A DNA stretch of 64,000 bases from Cupriavidus pauculus (GCF_008693385.1 NZ_CP044065.1:806001-870000), one strand, 5' to 3'; counted from the first letter of the stretch, positions 18,688 through 29,321 are shown. Notes: generated from the sequence alone by a model not told the origin. Translations and numbers: made by a program.

Positions 18688-18693
18688 TACAAT
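18688..18693 (+). promoter_or_regulatory. Predicted -10 element for surE, leaderless spacing
   Basis: TACAAT ends 7 nt before the surE ATG at 18701, the same spacing and nearly the same flank (TACAATCGCGGCC) as before dnaX (TACAATCGCCGCC). A leaderless surE message is predicted. A -35 hexamer is not convincing. Confidence 0.5.
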
Positions 18694-18700
18694 CGCGGCC

Positions 18701-19471
18701 ATGCATATCCTTCTCGCCAACGACGACGGTTACCTCGCGCCCGGCCTGGCGGCGCTGCACGCCGCATTGACGCCGCTCGCACGCGTTACGGTCATCGCAC
18801 CGGAACAGAACCACAGCGGCGCCTCGAATTCGCTGACGCTGCAGCGTCCGCTCTCGGTATTCGAGGCGCGCGAGGGGGTGCAGAAGGGCTTCACGTTCAT
18901 CAATGGCACACCGACCGACTGCGTGCACGTCGCGCTCACCGGCCTGCTCGAGGACCGGCCGGACCTCGTGGTCTCGGGGATCAACCAGGGCCAGAACATG
19001 GGCGAGGACGTGCTGTACTCGGGCACGGTCGCCGCGGCCATCGAAGGGTATCTGTTCGGCATTCCGTCGATCGCGTTCTCGCAGGTCGACAAGGGCTGGG
19101 AGCACCTCGACGCGGCCGCGCGCATCGCGCGCGAGGTGGTCGAGCACGTCATCTCGTCGCCGCCTTCGTTTTCATCCTCGTCGCCGTTCCTGCTGAACGT
19201 GAATATTCCGAATCTGCCTTACGAACATCTGCGCGGACTGCGCGCGACGCGTCTTGGCAAGCGGCACCCGTCGCAGCCCGTGATCACGCAGGTCAATCCG
19301 CGCGGCGACACGAACTACTGGATCGGGCCTTCGGGCGACGCGCTCGATGCGAGCGAAGGCACGGACTTCCACGCGGCCGCGGAGGGCTTCGTCTCCATCA
19401 CGCCGCTGCAGCTCGATCTCACGCATCGCGCCCAGCTCGCACAGCTGGGGCAATGGCTGGAGCGCAATTGA
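18701..19471 (+). CDS. surE: 5'/3'-nucleotidase SurE
   Basis: 256 aa, standard SurE length. The metal site is built from [12 protein letters not shown] (two adjacent aspartates) near residue 9, [20 protein letters not shown] near residue 93, and the conserved NVNIPNLP segment. SurE dephosphorylates nucleoside monophosphates and short polyphosphates under stress. It is the first gene of surE-pcm-nlpD-rpoS, a conserved stationary-phase cluster. A TACAAT element immediately upstream suggests its own promoter. Confidence 0.96.
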   Translation: MHILLANDDGYLAPGLAALHAALTPLARVTVIAPEQNHSGASNSLTLQRPLSVFEAREGVQKGFTFINGTPTDCVHVALTGLLEDRPDLVVSGINQGQNMGEDVLYSGTVAAAIEGYLFGIPSIAFSQVDKGWEHLDAAARIAREVVEHVISSPPSFSSSSPFLLNVNIPNLPYEHLRGLRATRLGKRHPSQPVITQVNPRGDTNYWIGPSGDALDASEGTDFHAAAEGFVSITPLQLDLTHRAQLAQLGQWLERN

Positions 19472-19529
19472 GCCGCCGGCCGGCCCGCGCAGCGGCACGC
19501 TGCGTATCGATGATGCGGAGCGCGTTCGC

Positions 19530-20495
19530 ATGACGGCACCGCCGCGATCCCGCTTTCCGCTCACGCTCGACGCGGTGGTCGAGCGCAAGCCCGCGCCCGA
19601 ACGCACCGCGGGCATGCCCGCGATCGATGCCGCGCGCAAATCGGCGGTGCCCGTCGTGCCCGCCGCGCAGACTCCCCCGAATGCGCTCAAGCCGCTCAGT
19701 TCCGCACTGAGTTCGGCCGTGCAGCGCGGACGCAAGCCGGCATTGTCGGCCACCACGCCGCAACCGGTGACGCCGGGCAGCGCCGTCGAGGCCCGCACCT
19801 CGGCCGCGACGGCCGGCGGCGGCGGCATGGCCTCCGATCGCGCGCGCGGCGCGCTGACCGCGCGGCTGCGCGCATCGGGCATTCGCGACGAACGCGTGCT
19901 GCGCGCGATCGGTACCGTCCCGCGCCATCTGTTCATGGAGCCGGGCCTCGCGTCGCAGGCCTATGAAGATGCGGCGCTGCCGATCGGGCATCAGCAGACC
20001 ATTTCCAAGCCGTCCGTGGTGGCCCGCATGATCGAGCTGCTGCGCGACGGCCTTCCGCCGGAACAGCCGCTCGCGCGCGTGCTCGAGATCGGTACCGGCT
20101 GCGGCTATCAGGCGGCCGTGCTGAGCCTCGCCGCCGAAGAAGTTTTCTCGATCGAACGAATTCGCCCGCTCCACGAGCAGGCCAAGGCGAACCTGCGGCC
20201 GTTGCGCCTGCCTAACGTGCGGCTGCATTACGGCGACGGCATGCTGGGGCTGCCTCAGGCGGCGCCGTTTTCGTCGATCATTCTCGCGGCCGCGGGCATG
20301 GAGGTGCCCGAAGCCCTGCTGGAGCAGCTCGCGATCGGCGGCAGGCTCATCGCGCCCGTGGCGGTGCCCGCGGGGGCGGGCGGCCAGGGCGGCGCGCAGC
20401 AGTTGCTGCTTATCGAGCGCCTCAACCGGCATCGCTTTCATCGGACCGCGCTTGAAGCTGTTTTCTTTGTGCCCTTAAAATCGGGCACCATCTGA
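19530..20495 (+). CDS. pcm: Protein-L-isoaspartate O-methyltransferase with long N-terminal extension
   Basis: 321 aa, while the usual enzyme is about 210. The catalytic part begins near residue 108 with [20 protein letters not shown] and RHLFMEPG, followed by [17 protein letters not shown] and the SAM-binding [16 protein letters not shown] near residue 185. The enzyme methylates isoaspartyl residues so that damaged proteins can be repaired. The first hundred or so residues are Ala/Pro/Arg-rich, with no recognisable fold. The ATG at 19530 is the first plausible start; a shorter product from an internal start (for example the Met near residue 100) is possible. Confidence 0.9.
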   Translation: MTAPPRSRFPLTLDAVVERKPAPERTAGMPAIDAARKSAVPVVPAAQTPPNALKPLSSALSSAVQRGRKPALSATTPQPVTPGSAVEARTSAATAGGGGMASDRARGALTARLRASGIRDERVLRAIGTVPRHLFMEPGLASQAYEDAALPIGHQQTISKPSVVARMIELLRDGLPPEQPLARVLEIGTGCGYQAAVLSLAAEEVFSIERIRPLHEQAKANLRPLRLPNVRLHYGDGMLGLPQAAPFSSIILAAAGMEVPEALLEQLAIGGRLIAPVAVPAGAGGQGGAQQLLLIERLNRHRFHRTALEAVFFVPLKSGTI

Positions 20496-20503
20496 GTCGA
20501 ACT

Positions 20504-21409
20504 ATGCACAACAACGTGAAATCGGATCATTTCGCTCGCGCAGGACAGGTTCTCGTCGTCACCGCCATGGCCGCGCTGCTCGGCGCATGCGCCAATTCGC
20601 CCATGCCGGCCCCCGCGCCTGTGGTCGACCGCACATCCACCGCCGGCACGCCTGGCGCTTCAACGACCGAACCGGCGCCGCCGGGGTACTATCGCGTCAA
20701 GCGTGGCGATACGCTGTATCGCATCGCGCTGGAGAACGGTCAGTCGTATCGCGATGTCGCGGGCTGGAACAATCTCGGCAACGTTAACCAGATCGAGGTC
20801 GGCCAGCTGTTGCGCGTGGTGCCGCCGAGCGCGGATCCGAACGCGGCGGCGGGCGTGGCGACGGTGCCGATCAATGCCGGCAACGTGCAGGCGCAGCCGA
20901 TCGACGCATCGCGTCCGGTGGGCACGCCGATGTCGGCCGCATCGGCCGCCAGCGCGCCCGCGACGACTGCCGCGGCACCGGTGGCGACGCCGCCCGCGGC
21001 GGCGGCTTCCGCGCCTTCGGCAGCCTCGGCCGCAGTGGCCGAAGGGTCGATGCGGATGGCATGGCCGGCGACCGGTCAGCTGATCGGGAAGTTCGATGAA
21101 AAGGGCAACAAGGGCATCGATATTGCTGGCAAGAAGGGGGATCCCGTACTCGCCGCGGAGGAAGGTAAGGTGATTCACGTAGGCCCCTTGCGCGGCTACG
21201 GGAATCTTGTCATCATCAAACACAATGAAACGTATCTCACCGCATACGGGCATAACGACAAGGTGCTGGTGGCAGAGCAATCAACGGTTCGGAAGGGCCA
21301 GAAGATTGCCGAAATGGGTAACAGTGATACTGACAGGGTCAAGCTGCACTTCGAGGTTCGAAAGAACGGAAAACCGGTCGATCCAATGCGGTATCTGCCG
21401 CCACAGTGA
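20504..21409 (+). CDS. nlpD: LysM/LytM lipoprotein, NlpD-type amidase activator
   Basis: 301 aa. A lipobox (LLGAC, cysteine near residue 28) ends the signal peptide. A LysM domain follows (YYRVKRGDTLYRIALENGQS, about residues 64-108), then an Ala/Pro linker and a C-terminal LytM domain (GIDIAGKKGDPVLAAEEGKV... LHFEVRKNGKPVDP). The zinc-site first histidine (HxGxD in active enzymes) reads NKGID and the HxH motif reads KLH, so the domain is degenerate, as in E. coli NlpD, which activates AmiC instead of cutting peptidoglycan itself. In E. coli the main rpoS promoter lies inside nlpD; I could not pick one out here. Confidence 0.93.
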   Translation: MHNNVKSDHFARAGQVLVVTAMAALLGACANSPMPAPAPVVDRTSTAGTPGASTTEPAPPGYYRVKRGDTLYRIALENGQSYRDVAGWNNLGNVNQIEVGQLLRVVPPSADPNAAAGVATVPINAGNVQAQPIDASRPVGTPMSAASAASAPATTAAAPVATPPAAAASAPSAASAAVAEGSMRMAWPATGQLIGKFDEKGNKGIDIAGKKGDPVLAAEEGKVIHVGPLRGYGNLVIIKHNETYLTAYGHNDKVLVAEQSTVRKGQKIAEMGNSDTDRVKLHFEVRKNGKPVDPMRYLPPQ

Positions 21410-21415
21410 GGTTTC

Positions 21416-22585
21416 ATGCCACGCCAGAAAACTGTTTCATCCGGAGTTGTCAGCAGGACCCGTCGTCCCAAGCAGCCGGAAGGAAAGGCTGGCGTGGTGG
21501 CGCAGGCTGACGACGCAGTCGACGACGGCGTAGTGGCCGCGGTCGACCCCGAGATGTTCGACGGCGACCCCGCCGCCGAGATGGTGCCTGCGACCGACGA
21601 GCCGATTACCGCGGTATCGCGTGCGGGTTTGCGCGAAGAGCCCGTCGCCGAAGATGACGACGACGAGGACGAAGAAGACGAGGAAGAAGAGGGCGGAGCC
21701 GAACCCGCCGCCGAACCCGACGACTTCAAGACGGTCCTGCATACCGAACTCGCCGCCGATACGGTCCAGCACTATCTCAATCGCATCAGTATCAAGCCGC
21801 TGCTGTCCGCGCCGGAGGAGCTGCATTTCTCGACGCTCGCGAAGGAAGGCGATTTCTCCGCGCGGCAGGTGATGATCGAGCGTAACCTGCGCCTCGTGGT
21901 CAGCATCGCGAAGGGCTATCTCAATCGGGGCGTGCCGCTGCTCGACCTGATCGAGGAAGGCAACCTCGGCCTCATGCATGCGATCGAGAAATTCGACCCG
22001 TCGCGCGGGTTCCGTTTTTCCACGTACGCCACATGGTGGATCCGCCAGAGCATCGAGCGCGCCATCATGAACCAGGCGCGCACGGTTCGCCTGCCGGTGC
22101 ACGTGATTCGCGAACTGAACCAGGTCCTGCGCGCCAAGCGCCACCTCGAAAAGGGTGGCACGGATGGCCGCGACGCCAGCCTCGAGGACATCGCACATCT
22201 CCTCGGAAAGACGCCTGACGAGGTGCAGGACGTTCTGGCACTCAATGAACACACCACCTCGCTCGATACGCCGTTCGATCTCGACCCGGGCTCGAGCCTG
22301 CTGGACTTCCTTTCCGACGAGCACAATGCCGCGCCGGATCAGGAGGTCGCTCACCGCGAGCTGGAAAACCTGATGAAGCTCTGGCTCGCACGCCTGTCGG
22401 AGAAGCATCGCTATGTGGTGGAACGCCGCTTCGGCCTCAACCACATCGAGCCGGCCACGCTCGAGGAGCTGGCCGAGGAAATGGGCCTGACGCGCGAGCG
22501 CGTGCGCCAGATCCAGCAGGAAGCGCTGGTCAAGCTCAAGCGGCATTTCGCTTCGCAAGGTGTAAGGAAGGACGCTGTTTTATGA
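21416..22585 (+). CDS. rpoS: RNA polymerase sigma factor RpoS
   Basis: 389 aa, longer than E. coli RpoS (330). Region 1.2 is [17 protein letters not shown]. Region 2 includes [20 protein letters not shown] and [16 protein letters not shown]. Region 4 holds [20 protein letters not shown]. About 100 residues precede region 1.2 and include a run of Asp/Glu ([16 protein letters not shown], around residues 79-94) encoded by GAN-rich DNA. It is the general stress and stationary-phase sigma factor. The gene starts 6 nt after nlpD and its stop overlaps the ATG of the next gene. Confidence 0.96.
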   Translation: MPRQKTVSSGVVSRTRRPKQPEGKAGVVAQADDAVDDGVVAAVDPEMFDGDPAAEMVPATDEPITAVSRAGLREEPVAEDDDDEDEEDEEEEGGAEPAAEPDDFKTVLHTELAADTVQHYLNRISIKPLLSAPEELHFSTLAKEGDFSARQVMIERNLRLVVSIAKGYLNRGVPLLDLIEEGNLGLMHAIEKFDPSRGFRFSTYATWWIRQSIERAIMNQARTVRLPVHVIRELNQVLRAKRHLEKGGTDGRDASLEDIAHLLGKTPDEVQDVLALNEHTTSLDTPFDLDPGSSLLDFLSDEHNAAPDQEVAHRELENLMKLWLARLSEKHRYVVERRFGLNHIEPATLEELAEEMGLTRERVRQIQQEALVKLKRHFASQGVRKDAVL

Positions 22586-23424
22586 CACCTGTGCTGGTAT
22601 TCGACATCGAGACGATTCCCGATGTCGCCGGCCTGCGCCGTTTGCATGACCATCCCGCATCGATGAGCGACGCCGAAGTCGCCGAGCATGCGTTTGCCGC
22701 CCGCCGGGAGAAGACCGGCTCCGATTTCCTGCCGCACCATCTGCAGCGCGTGGCCGCGATTTCATGCGTGCTGCGCCGGACGCAGCGCGACGGTTCGGCC
22801 AGCTTCCATGTGGGCTCGCTCGGCACCGTCGAGGACACCGAGGCCACGCTGATCCAGAAGTTCTACGAACTGATTGCGCGCTACAGCCCGCAGCTCGTGT
22901 CGTGGAACGGCGGCGGTTTCGATCTGCCCGTGCTGCACTATCGCGGACTCGTCAACGGCGTGTCCGCGCCGCGCTACTGGGAGATGGGCGAAGGCCGCGA
23001 CGACGACAGCCGCGACTTCAAGTGGAACAACTACATCAGCCGCTATCACATGCGGCATCTGGACCTGATGGACCTGCTGGCGATGTACCAGCCGCGCGCG
23101 AGCGCGCCGCTCGACGACCTCGCCAAGCTGTGCGGATTCCCGGGCAAGCTCGGCATGGACGGCAGCAAGGTATGGGAGGCCTATCAGGGCGGCCAGCTCG
23201 ACGCGATTCGCGCGTATTGCGAGACCGACGTCGTCAACACGTACCTCGTGTACTGCCGCTTCCAGCTGATGCGCGGCGGCCTGTCCGCGCGCGAATTCGA
23301 TCATGAGGTCGCGTTCGTGCAGGAATCGCTGGCCGAACTGCCGGGCGAGCAGTGGATGGAATACCTGCGCGCGTTCCAGCTGCGCCCCGTCAGCGAAGAG
23401 GCCGAGGACGACGAGTCGTTCTAG
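22582..23424 (+). CDS. Predicted 3'-5' exonuclease (DEDD family, PolB-like)
   Basis: 280 aa. Three DEDD exonuclease motifs are visible: VFDIETIPD (Exo I, residues 4-12), [13 protein letters not shown] (Exo II, near 110) and [18 protein letters not shown] (Exo III, near 210). The set matches the predicted PolB-like 3'-5' exonuclease family, a stand-alone proofreading-type nuclease without a polymerase domain. The ATG overlaps the rpoS stop (ATGA), so it is probably translated with rpoS and rises in stationary phase; that expression link is inferred. Natural substrate is unknown. Confidence 0.88.
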   Translation: MTPVLVFDIETIPDVAGLRRLHDHPASMSDAEVAEHAFAARREKTGSDFLPHHLQRVAAISCVLRRTQRDGSASFHVGSLGTVEDTEATLIQKFYELIARYSPQLVSWNGGGFDLPVLHYRGLVNGVSAPRYWEMGEGRDDDSRDFKWNNYISRYHMRHLDLMDLLAMYQPRASAPLDDLAKLCGFPGKLGMDGSKVWEAYQGGQLDAIRAYCETDVVNTYLVYCRFQLMRGGLSAREFDHEVAFVQESLAELPGEQWMEYLRAFQLRPVSEEAEDDESF

Positions 23425-23434
23425 GGGCGTCCGC

Positions 23435-24301
23435 CTAGATATCGAGGCTCAGGTGAATGGGCTGATGGTCCGAGTGCGGCGTCTCGCCATTCACCTCGCA
23501 GCGCTTTACGCGATCCCGCAAATCCTCAGTCACGAACACGAAGTCGCACGCGAAGGGCGGCTCGTTCCATTGCTCGCGGTCGTATAGCGCGCACGTGGGC
23601 GCATGCGGCTGGCCGGGGTGCGTATGCACCCACGCATCGCGCCAGTTCGGCGTGCCGTCGCCATACGGCACGAGCATGTGCCGGTAGGCCACGTCATCGA
23701 CCTTGCTGTTGAAGTCGCCGCAGAGAATCGCCTGCGTCGGGCGCGGCTCGGGTTCGAACGGCCCCGGACCTTTCTCGTCGCGCCCCGGATGCCGCGCATG
23801 GGCGCAGGCTTCCGCATGCCACACGCGCAGCGCTTCCGCCTGTGCCGCGCGCTGCGAGGCCGAGTAGTACTCGAGGTGGGTCGTGATCACGCGTACGCGC
23901 TGCGGCGCGGCGGCGGTCCCCGTTTCCACGGTCACCTCCAGCGCGACGCGCGGCATCGACGGCACGCTCGGGTCCGCGGGCCACGGCAGCGCATGCCGGA
24001 AGACCTCGCGCACGGGCAGCCGCGTGGCGATCGCATTGCCGAACTGGCGCGGCGCGCCATCGTTGCCGTACCGGTCCACGCCGGGCGCGAACAGGATGCG
24101 GTAGCCGGGAAGCAGGGCCGTGAGTTCGGCTACCTGGTCGCGCTGTGGCCCGCCCGCGATATCGCCGAACCCGCGCGTGATTTCCTGCAGGCAGATCACG
24201 TCGGCATCGGCCATTTCTCGCAGCGTGCCCACGGTGCGCGCAAGGTCCACCTTGCCATCCGCGCCGCGGCCCCACTGCACGTTCCAGTTCAGCAACTCCA
24301 T
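23435..24301 (-). CDS. Endonuclease/exonuclease/phosphatase (EEP) family hydrolase
   Basis: 288 aa on the minus strand, starting [13 protein letters not shown], the usual first strand (LxxxxWNVxxG) of the EEP fold. Catalytic signatures are ICLQEITRG (metal-binding Glu), [10 protein letters not shown] (His), [16 protein letters not shown] (Asp-x-Asn) and the final [14 protein letters not shown] (Ser-Asp-His). The fold covers AP endonucleases, inositol-phosphate phosphatases and nucleases, so the substrate is open. No signal peptide is visible, which suggests a cytoplasmic enzyme. It is convergent with the exonuclease gene (10 bp apart) and divergent from rlmD. Confidence 0.88.
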   Translation of the reverse strand: MELLNWNVQWGRGADGKVDLARTVGTLREMADADVICLQEITRGFGDIAGGPQRDQVAELTALLPGYRILFAPGVDRYGNDGAPRQFGNAIATRLPVREVFRHALPWPADPSVPSMPRVALEVTVETGTAAAPQRVRVITTHLEYYSASQRAAQAEALRVWHAEACAHARHPGRDEKGPGPFEPEPRPTQAILCGDFNSKVDDVAYRHMLVPYGDGTPNWRDAWVHTHPGQPHAPTCALYDREQWNEPPFACDFVFVTEDLRDRVKRCEVNGETPHSDHQPIHLSLDI

Positions 24302-24319
24302 CGTCGTGTCTCCATGGAA

Positions 24320-24325
24320 TACAAT
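24320..24325 (+). promoter_or_regulatory. Predicted -10 element for rlmD
   Basis: TACAAT with the flank TACAATCGCGC, resembling the elements before surE and dnaX. It would start transcription near 24332, downstream of the in-frame ATG at 24314, which argues that translation of rlmD begins further on. Confidence 0.45.
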
Positions 24326-24361
24326 CGCGCATTCGCAAAACAATACGCCAGGTCCCCGCAG

Positions 24362-25798
24362 GTGTCTCAATCCGTGTCCGTCCAGCCAGAGCAGGTGGAG
24401 ACCGCGCCGTCAGGTGCCGCGTCCGCCGCATCCCCATCCGCACCCCCCGCCAAACCGAAGATCGAGCCAGTCGTGGTCATCGATGCCCTCGATATGGAAG
24501 CGCGCGGCGTGGGCCGCCTCGTCAACGAGGATGGCACCCCGGGCAAGGTGATCTTCGTCGAAGGCGCGCTGCCCGGCGAAACCGTGAGCTACCGCAGCTT
24601 CAAGCGCAAGCCCAGCTACGAGCAGGCCTCGCTGGTCGAGATCAAGCAGCCGTCCGTGATGCGTGTCACGCCGGGCTGCCAGTATTTCGGCGTTTGCGGC
24701 GGCTGCTCGATGCAGCATCTGGACTCGCGCGCGCAGCTCGCCATCAAGCAGCGCATTCTCGAAGACAACCTCTGGCATCTGTCGAAGGTGCGTCCCGACG
24801 TCGTGTTCCGTCCCATCGCCGGCCCGGACTGGGGCTATCGCTTCCGCGCGCGCCTGACCGTGCGTTACGTGGCCAAGAAGGGCGGGGTGCTGGTGGGCTT
24901 TCACGAGCGCAAGAGCAGCTATGTGGCGGACATGACGTCATGCGAAGTATTGCCGCCGCATGTGTCAGCATTGTTGATGCCGCTGCGCGAACTGGTGACA
25001 GGCCTGTCCATTCGCGACCGCATGCCACAGATCGAACTTGCGGTGGGGCAGGACGTGACGGCGCTCGTGTTGCGTATCCTCGAGCCGCTGACCGATGCCG
25101 ACAAGGACCTGCTGCGCGCGTTCGCGGACCAGCACAACGTGCAGTTCTGGCTGCAGCCGAAGGGGCCGGACACGGTGCACGTGTTCCACCCGACGGACCG
25201 CGAGCTCGCCTACACGCTGCCCGAGTTCGGCATCCGCATGCCGTTCAAGCCCACGGATTTCACGCAGGTCAATCACCAGATCAACCGCGTGCTGATCGGC
25301 CGCGCACTGCGTCTGCTCGACGCGCAGCCGTCGGACCGGCTGCTCGACCTGTTCTGCGGTATCGGCAATTTCACGCTGCCACTGGCCACGCAGGGGACCT
25401 CGGTCATGGGCATCGAGGGCAGCGAGGCGCTGACCACGCGCGCGTTGGCCAATGCCGAATACAACGGGCTGGCGCACAAGACGTCGTTTGCGTGCCGTAA
25501 CCTGTTCGAGGTGACCGCGGAGGATATCGCCCAGCTGGGCCGCTTCGACCGCTGGCTCGTGGACCCGCCGCGCGAGGGCGCGCTGGCCGTGAGCAAGGCG
25601 CTCGCCGAACTCCACCAGCAGGGCAGCGATGTGCTGCCGAAGCGCATTGTCTACGTGTCGTGCAACCCGGCCACGCTGGCGCGCGATGCCGGTCTGCTCG
25701 TGCACGAGGCGGGCTACCGGCTCAGCGGCGCGGGTGTGGTCAATATGTTCCCGCACACGTCGCACGTGGAGTCGATCGCGGTATTCGATCGCGCATAA
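24362..25798 (+). CDS. rlmD: 23S rRNA (uracil-1939-C5)-methyltransferase RlmD
   Basis: Methylates U1939 of 23S rRNA. Contains a TRAM domain (residues about 45-105), a four-cysteine iron-sulfur motif [10 protein letters not shown], the SAM site [16 protein letters not shown], and the catalytic cysteine in [14 protein letters not shown] prefer the GTG at 24362 ([11 protein letters not shown]..., 478 aa) because a -10-like TACAAT at 24320 would start transcription near 24332. An in-frame ATG at 24314 gives a 494-aa version that begins 12 bp from the divergent gene with no room for a promoter. The body of the protein is unaffected by the choice. Confidence 0.93.
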   Translation: MSQSVSVQPEQVETAPSGAASAASPSAPPAKPKIEPVVVIDALDMEARGVGRLVNEDGTPGKVIFVEGALPGETVSYRSFKRKPSYEQASLVEIKQPSVMRVTPGCQYFGVCGGCSMQHLDSRAQLAIKQRILEDNLWHLSKVRPDVVFRPIAGPDWGYRFRARLTVRYVAKKGGVLVGFHERKSSYVADMTSCEVLPPHVSALLMPLRELVTGLSIRDRMPQIELAVGQDVTALVLRILEPLTDADKDLLRAFADQHNVQFWLQPKGPDTVHVFHPTDRELAYTLPEFGIRMPFKPTDFTQVNHQINRVLIGRALRLLDAQPSDRLLDLFCGIGNFTLPLATQGTSVMGIEGSEALTTRALANAEYNGLAHKTSFACRNLFEVTAEDIAQLGRFDRWLVDPPREGALAVSKALAELHQQGSDVLPKRIVYVSCNPATLARDAGLLVHEAGYRLSGAGVVNMFPHTSHVESIAVFDRA

Positions 25799-25826
25799 AA
25801 AAACCGGCCCGAAGGCCGGTTTTTTT
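25797..25826. terminator. Bidirectional intrinsic terminator
   Basis: ACCGGCC (25803-25809), loop cgaa, GGCCGGT (25814-25820), flanked by seven A on the left and seven T on the right. The symmetric layout terminates both rlmD (plus) and the convergent Bax-inhibitor gene (minus). Confidence 0.93.
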
Positions 25827-25854
25827 CAACGACCGAAGTCGTTGGCAGTCGCCG

Positions 25855-26562
25855 TCAGTCTCGGTTGCCGCCGAAGATGCCCAGCAGCGCCAGCAGGTTC
25901 ACGAATACGTTGTACACGTCGAGGTAGATCGCGAGCGTGGCCGTCACGTAGTTCGTTTCGCCGCCGTTCACGACGCGCTGCACGTCGATCAGGATGAACG
26001 CCGAGAAGATCGCGATCGCAATCAGCGACACGGTGATCATCAGCGCCGGCAGATGCAGCCAGAGGTTCGCGATGGAGGCGAGGATCAGCATGATCACGCC
26101 GACCATCAGGAACTTGGTCATGCCCGAGAAATCGCGCTTGCTCGTCGTGGCGATGGTCGCCATCGTCGCGAACACCGCCGCGGTGCCGCCGAACGCGTAC
26201 ATGATCAGCGCGGGCCCGTTCGAGAAACGCAGCGTCACCCCGATCAGGTTCGACAGCCACAGGCCCATCACGAATGTGAAGGCCAGTAGCAGCACGACGC
26301 CCAGTCCGCTGTTCTTCGTCTTCTCGATGGCGAAGAAGAAGCCGAACATGATGGCGATGAACAGGATGGCGGAGATGCCCGGGCTTCCCGCGATCAGTGT
26401 GAAGCCGCCCATCGCGACGCCCAGCCAGGCGCCGAGCACCGTGGGGACCATCGACAATGCGAGCAGCCAGTATGTGTTGCGCAGGACCCGGTTGCGCGCG
26501 ATCGCGGCATTGGCGCCCGAGGCGCTGTTGCCGAAGCTATAGGTATCGAGCCTTTCGTTCAT
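25855..26562 (-). CDS. Bax inhibitor-1/YccA family membrane protein
   Basis: 235 aa, about seven hydrophobic segments starting near residue 27 (YWLLALSMVPTVLGAWLGVA) and ending with the charged BI-1 tail (VNLLALLGIFGGNRD). The conserved acidic residue of the transmembrane pore is plausible in FILIDVQRVVNGGE, where family members keep an Asp. E. coli YccA of this family binds and restrains FtsH, and hflK/hflC, the FtsH partners, lie further along this window. The 356-bp region upstream separates it from the divergent ndk. Confidence 0.93.
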   Translation of the reverse strand: MNERLDTYSFGNSASGANAAIARNRVLRNTYWLLALSMVPTVLGAWLGVAMGGFTLIAGSPGISAILFIAIMFGFFFAIEKTKNSGLGVVLLLAFTFVMGLWLSNLIGVTLRFSNGPALIMYAFGGTAAVFATMATIATTSKRDFSGMTKFLMVGVIMLILASIANLWLHLPALMITVSLIAIAIFSAFILIDVQRVVNGGETNYVTATLAIYLDVYNVFVNLLALLGIFGGNRD

Positions 26563-26918
26563 GGTGACTCCTGTCTCAAAATGGTGTGGCCGGGTGGCCC
26601 CGGCGCGGCACAGTCTGAATGTCGCACCGCGTCAGTTGAATTGCAAGGGGCGGCCACCAAGTATTACGGCAATGTAATCTCATTGATTGTCTTAACAACC
26701 ACCCATATAAACGCTTGTCTTGCAGATTCGAACACATTTGACGTGGCGCAAGGCAAACTGTTCCGCAAGTGTGATGTAAATACCACACGACGGGACCGGG
26801 AAAAGATTACACGCGATCACAGTGCAACCCCGGTTGCCCCCGCTCGAATCCGTCATTGTCTCGTGCTAGAATTGCACGTTTATTCCTTTAGTAACCCCTT
26901 CATTTTTCGGAGTTTTTC
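26563..26918. other. 356-bp divergent intergenic region between the BI-1 gene and ndk
   Basis: It has no credible gene. Positions about 26660-26800 are unusually AT-rich for the window and lie between both starts, so promoters probably sit there. A short GC stem (GCCGGG-TGGC-CCCGGC) near 26590 falls in the 5' leader of the minus-strand gene. The ndk side ends in a TAGAAT -10 candidate at 26867-26872 and a GGAG at 26909-26912. Confidence 0.6.
26867..26872 (+). promoter_or_regulatory. Predicted -10 element for ndk
   Basis: TAGAAT within gctagaattgc, giving a leader of about 40 nt with a GGAG ribosome site 6 nt before the ATG. No strong -35 match is visible. Confidence 0.45.
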
Positions 26919-27344
26919 ATGGCGATCGAACGCACCCTGTCGATTATCAAGCCGGATGCCGTGGCCAAGAACGTTATCGGCCAGATCTACGCCCGTTTCG
27001 AGGCCGCCGGCCTCAAGATCGTTGCCGCCAAGCTGGTCCAGCTGTCGCGCGCCGAAGCCGAGCAGTTCTACGGCGTGCACAAGGAGCGTCCGTTCTTCAA
27101 GGACCTCGTGGACTTCATGGTGTCGGGCCCGGTGATGATCCAGGTCCTGGAAGGCGAGAACGCCATCGCCAAGAACCGTGACCTGATGGGCGCCACGGAC
27201 CCGAAGAAGGCCGACAAGGGCACGATCCGCGCCGACTTCGCCGACAGCATCGACGCGAACGCCGTGCACGGTTCGGACGGTGCGGAAACCGCTGCCGCTG
27301 AAGTCGCATTCTTCTTCGCGGGTCTGAACGTTTACAGCCGCTGA
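26919..27344 (+). CDS. ndk: Nucleoside diphosphate kinase
   Basis: 141 aa, canonical Ndk length. It starts [18 protein letters not shown], and the phosphorylated active-site histidine is in NAVHGSDG near residue 117. It transfers phosphate from ATP to other nucleoside diphosphates through a phosphohistidine. GGAG at 26909-26912 fixes the start. The rlmN gene follows 46 nt downstream, as in many beta-proteobacteria. Confidence 0.98.
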   Translation: MAIERTLSIIKPDAVAKNVIGQIYARFEAAGLKIVAAKLVQLSRAEAEQFYGVHKERPFFKDLVDFMVSGPVMIQVLEGENAIAKNRDLMGATDPKKADKGTIRADFADSIDANAVHGSDGAETAAAEVAFFFAGLNVYSR

Positions 27345-27390
27345 TTGTCCCTGCTGACATCACGCTGAAATCCACGCTGGAACTGTAGTC

Positions 27391-28545
27391 ATGAACGATC
27401 TCGTCAATCTGCTCGATCTGGATGCGGACGCGCTCACCGCCTATTGCGGCGAGCTCGGCGAGAAGCCGTTCCGCGCGCGCCAGTTGCAGCGCTGGATCCA
27501 CCAGTTCGGTGCCAGCCGTTTCGACGCCATGTCGGATCTCGCCAAGTCGCTGCGCGAAAAGCTCGCGACCCGCGCCGAGATCCGCGCGCCGTCCGTCATC
27601 GCCGACAACGTGTCGTCCGACGGCACGCGCAAGTGGCTCGTCGATGTCGGTGCCGGCAATGCGGTGGAGACCGTGTATATCCCCGAGGAAACGCGTGGCA
27701 CGCTGTGCGTGTCCTCGCAGGCGGGCTGCGCGGTCAACTGCCGTTTCTGCTCGACGGGCAAGCAGGGGTTCTCGCGGAACCTCAGCACCGGCGAGATCAT
27801 CGGCCAGCTCTGGATGGCCGAATTCGCGATGCGCGAGCACCTGGGCCGTGGTCCCAAGGACGAACGCGTGATTTCGAACGTCGTGATGATGGGCATGGGC
27901 GAACCGCTGCTCAATTACGACCAGGTCGTGCCGGCCCTGCGGCTGATGCTCGACGACAACGCGTACGGCCTGTCGCGCCGCCGCGTGACGGTGTCCACGT
28001 CCGGCGTCGTGCCGATGATGGACCGGCTGTCGAAGGATCTTCCGGTGGCGCTCGCGGTCTCGCTGCACGCCTCGAACGATCCGCTGCGCGACATGCTCGT
28101 GCCGCTGAACAAGAAGTACCCGCTGGCCGAACTGATGGCGGCATGCCGCCGTTACCTCGAGTTCGCGCCGCGCGATTTCATTACTTTCGAATACTGCATG
28201 CTCGATGGCGTCAACGACGGCGTCGAGCACGCGCGGGAACTGCTGAAGCTTGTGGCCGACGTGCCCTGCAAGTTCAACCTGATCCCGTTCAACCCGTTCC
28301 CGGAATCGGGGCTGAAGCGCTCGAACAACGAGCAGATCCGACGCTTCGCCCAGGTGCTGATGGACGCGGGCATCGTTACCACGATCCGCAAGACGCGCGG
28401 CGACGACATCGACGCCGCATGCGGCCAGCTGGCCGGCGAAGTCATAGATCGTACCCGTCTGGCCGAGCGCGGCAAGTTCGGCAAGATCGTGCCAGTGGTG
28501 CCGGTCAACGCGGCCGGCAAAGCTCGGGAGGCTCGCCCCGCATGA
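27391..28545 (+). CDS. rlmN: Dual-specificity rRNA/tRNA adenine-C2 methyltransferase RlmN
   Basis: 384 aa radical-SAM enzyme. The cluster motif is [13 protein letters not shown] (CxxxCxxC) near residues 110-125, [12 protein letters not shown] is a conserved SAM-binding stretch, and the second catalytic cysteine is in [10 protein letters not shown] near residue 350. It methylates A2503 of 23S rRNA and A37 of some tRNAs. Its stop overlaps the ATG of the pilW gene (ATGA), so expression is coupled. Confidence 0.96.
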   Translation: MNDLVNLLDLDADALTAYCGELGEKPFRARQLQRWIHQFGASRFDAMSDLAKSLREKLATRAEIRAPSVIADNVSSDGTRKWLVDVGAGNAVETVYIPEETRGTLCVSSQAGCAVNCRFCSTGKQGFSRNLSTGEIIGQLWMAEFAMREHLGRGPKDERVISNVVMMGMGEPLLNYDQVVPALRLMLDDNAYGLSRRRVTVSTSGVVPMMDRLSKDLPVALAVSLHASNDPLRDMLVPLNKKYPLAELMAACRRYLEFAPRDFITFEYCMLDGVNDGVEHARELLKLVADVPCKFNLIPFNPFPESGLKRSNNEQIRRFAQVLMDAGIVTTIRKTRGDDIDAACGQLAGEVIDRTRLAERGKFGKIVPVVPVNAAGKAREARPA

Positions 28546-29321
28546 TGCGTCTGATTGTCGCGGCCCTGTTCGGGCTGGTGATGTTGTCTGCCTGCACGCT
28601 GCCGAATCCGCAGCCGCAGGGTATCCCGACCGCCTCCGACCAGACCGACGTCAGTCGCCGGGCGATGATTCGCCTGCAGCTGGCGATGGGTTATCTCGAG
28701 GCCGGGCAATATTCCGTGGCGCTCGACGAAAGCAAGCAGGCGATCGCGATCGATCCGGCGATGGTCGATGCGTACCATATGCGCGCGCTGGCCTATCAGG
28801 GCATGAACGAACGCGCGCTCGCGGAAGACAGCTTCCGCACCGCGCTGTCGATGCGGCCCAACGATGCCGACGTGCTGAACAACTACGGCTGGTTCCTGTG
28901 CCAGAACAACCGTGCGGGCGAAGGTCTGCCGATCCTGCGCCGCGCGGTCGACGCGCCGTCGGCGAGCGGCCCCGTCAAGCCGCTGATCAGCCTGGGCGTG
29001 TGCGAGATGCGCACCGGCAACAGCGAGGGCGCGGAGAAGACGCTGCTGCGCGCGCTCGGCTACGACCGCAACAACCAGGCGGCAATCACCAATCTTGCGC
29101 TGGTCTACTACCGCCGTGGCGACCTCGTGCAGGCACAACAATATATCGGGCGCGTCAACAACAGCCGCACGCCGAGCGCGCAATCGCTCTGGCTCGGGCT
29201 GCGCATCGCGCACCGGCGCGGCGACGCCACGACGCAGAACGCGCTCGTGTCGCAATTGCGCAGCCGGTTTCCGGAATCGCGCGAGCTGAGCGCCTTTGAA
29301 CAGGGAGCATGGGATGAGTGA
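28542..29321 (+). CDS. pilW: Type IV pilus biogenesis/stability lipoprotein PilW (PilF)
   Basis: 259 aa. A lipoprotein signal ends in LSAC (cysteine near residue 19), followed by tandem tetratricopeptide repeats ([53 protein letters not shown]). The protein helps assemble the PilQ secretin in the outer membrane. Two ATGs are adjacent (28542 and 28545); the first overlaps the rlmN stop. Its 3' end overlaps the rodZ start by 8 nt. Gene order rlmN-pilW-rodZ-ispG is the standard arrangement and supports the call. Confidence 0.93.
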   Translation: MMRLIVAALFGLVMLSACTLPNPQPQGIPTASDQTDVSRRAMIRLQLAMGYLEAGQYSVALDESKQAIAIDPAMVDAYHMRALAYQGMNERALAEDSFRTALSMRPNDADVLNNYGWFLCQNNRAGEGLPILRRAVDAPSASGPVKPLISLGVCEMRTGNSEGAEKTLLRALGYDRNNQAAITNLALVYYRRGDLVQAQQYIGRVNNSRTPSAQSLWLGLRIAHRRGDATTQNALVSQLRSRFPESRELSAFEQGAWDE

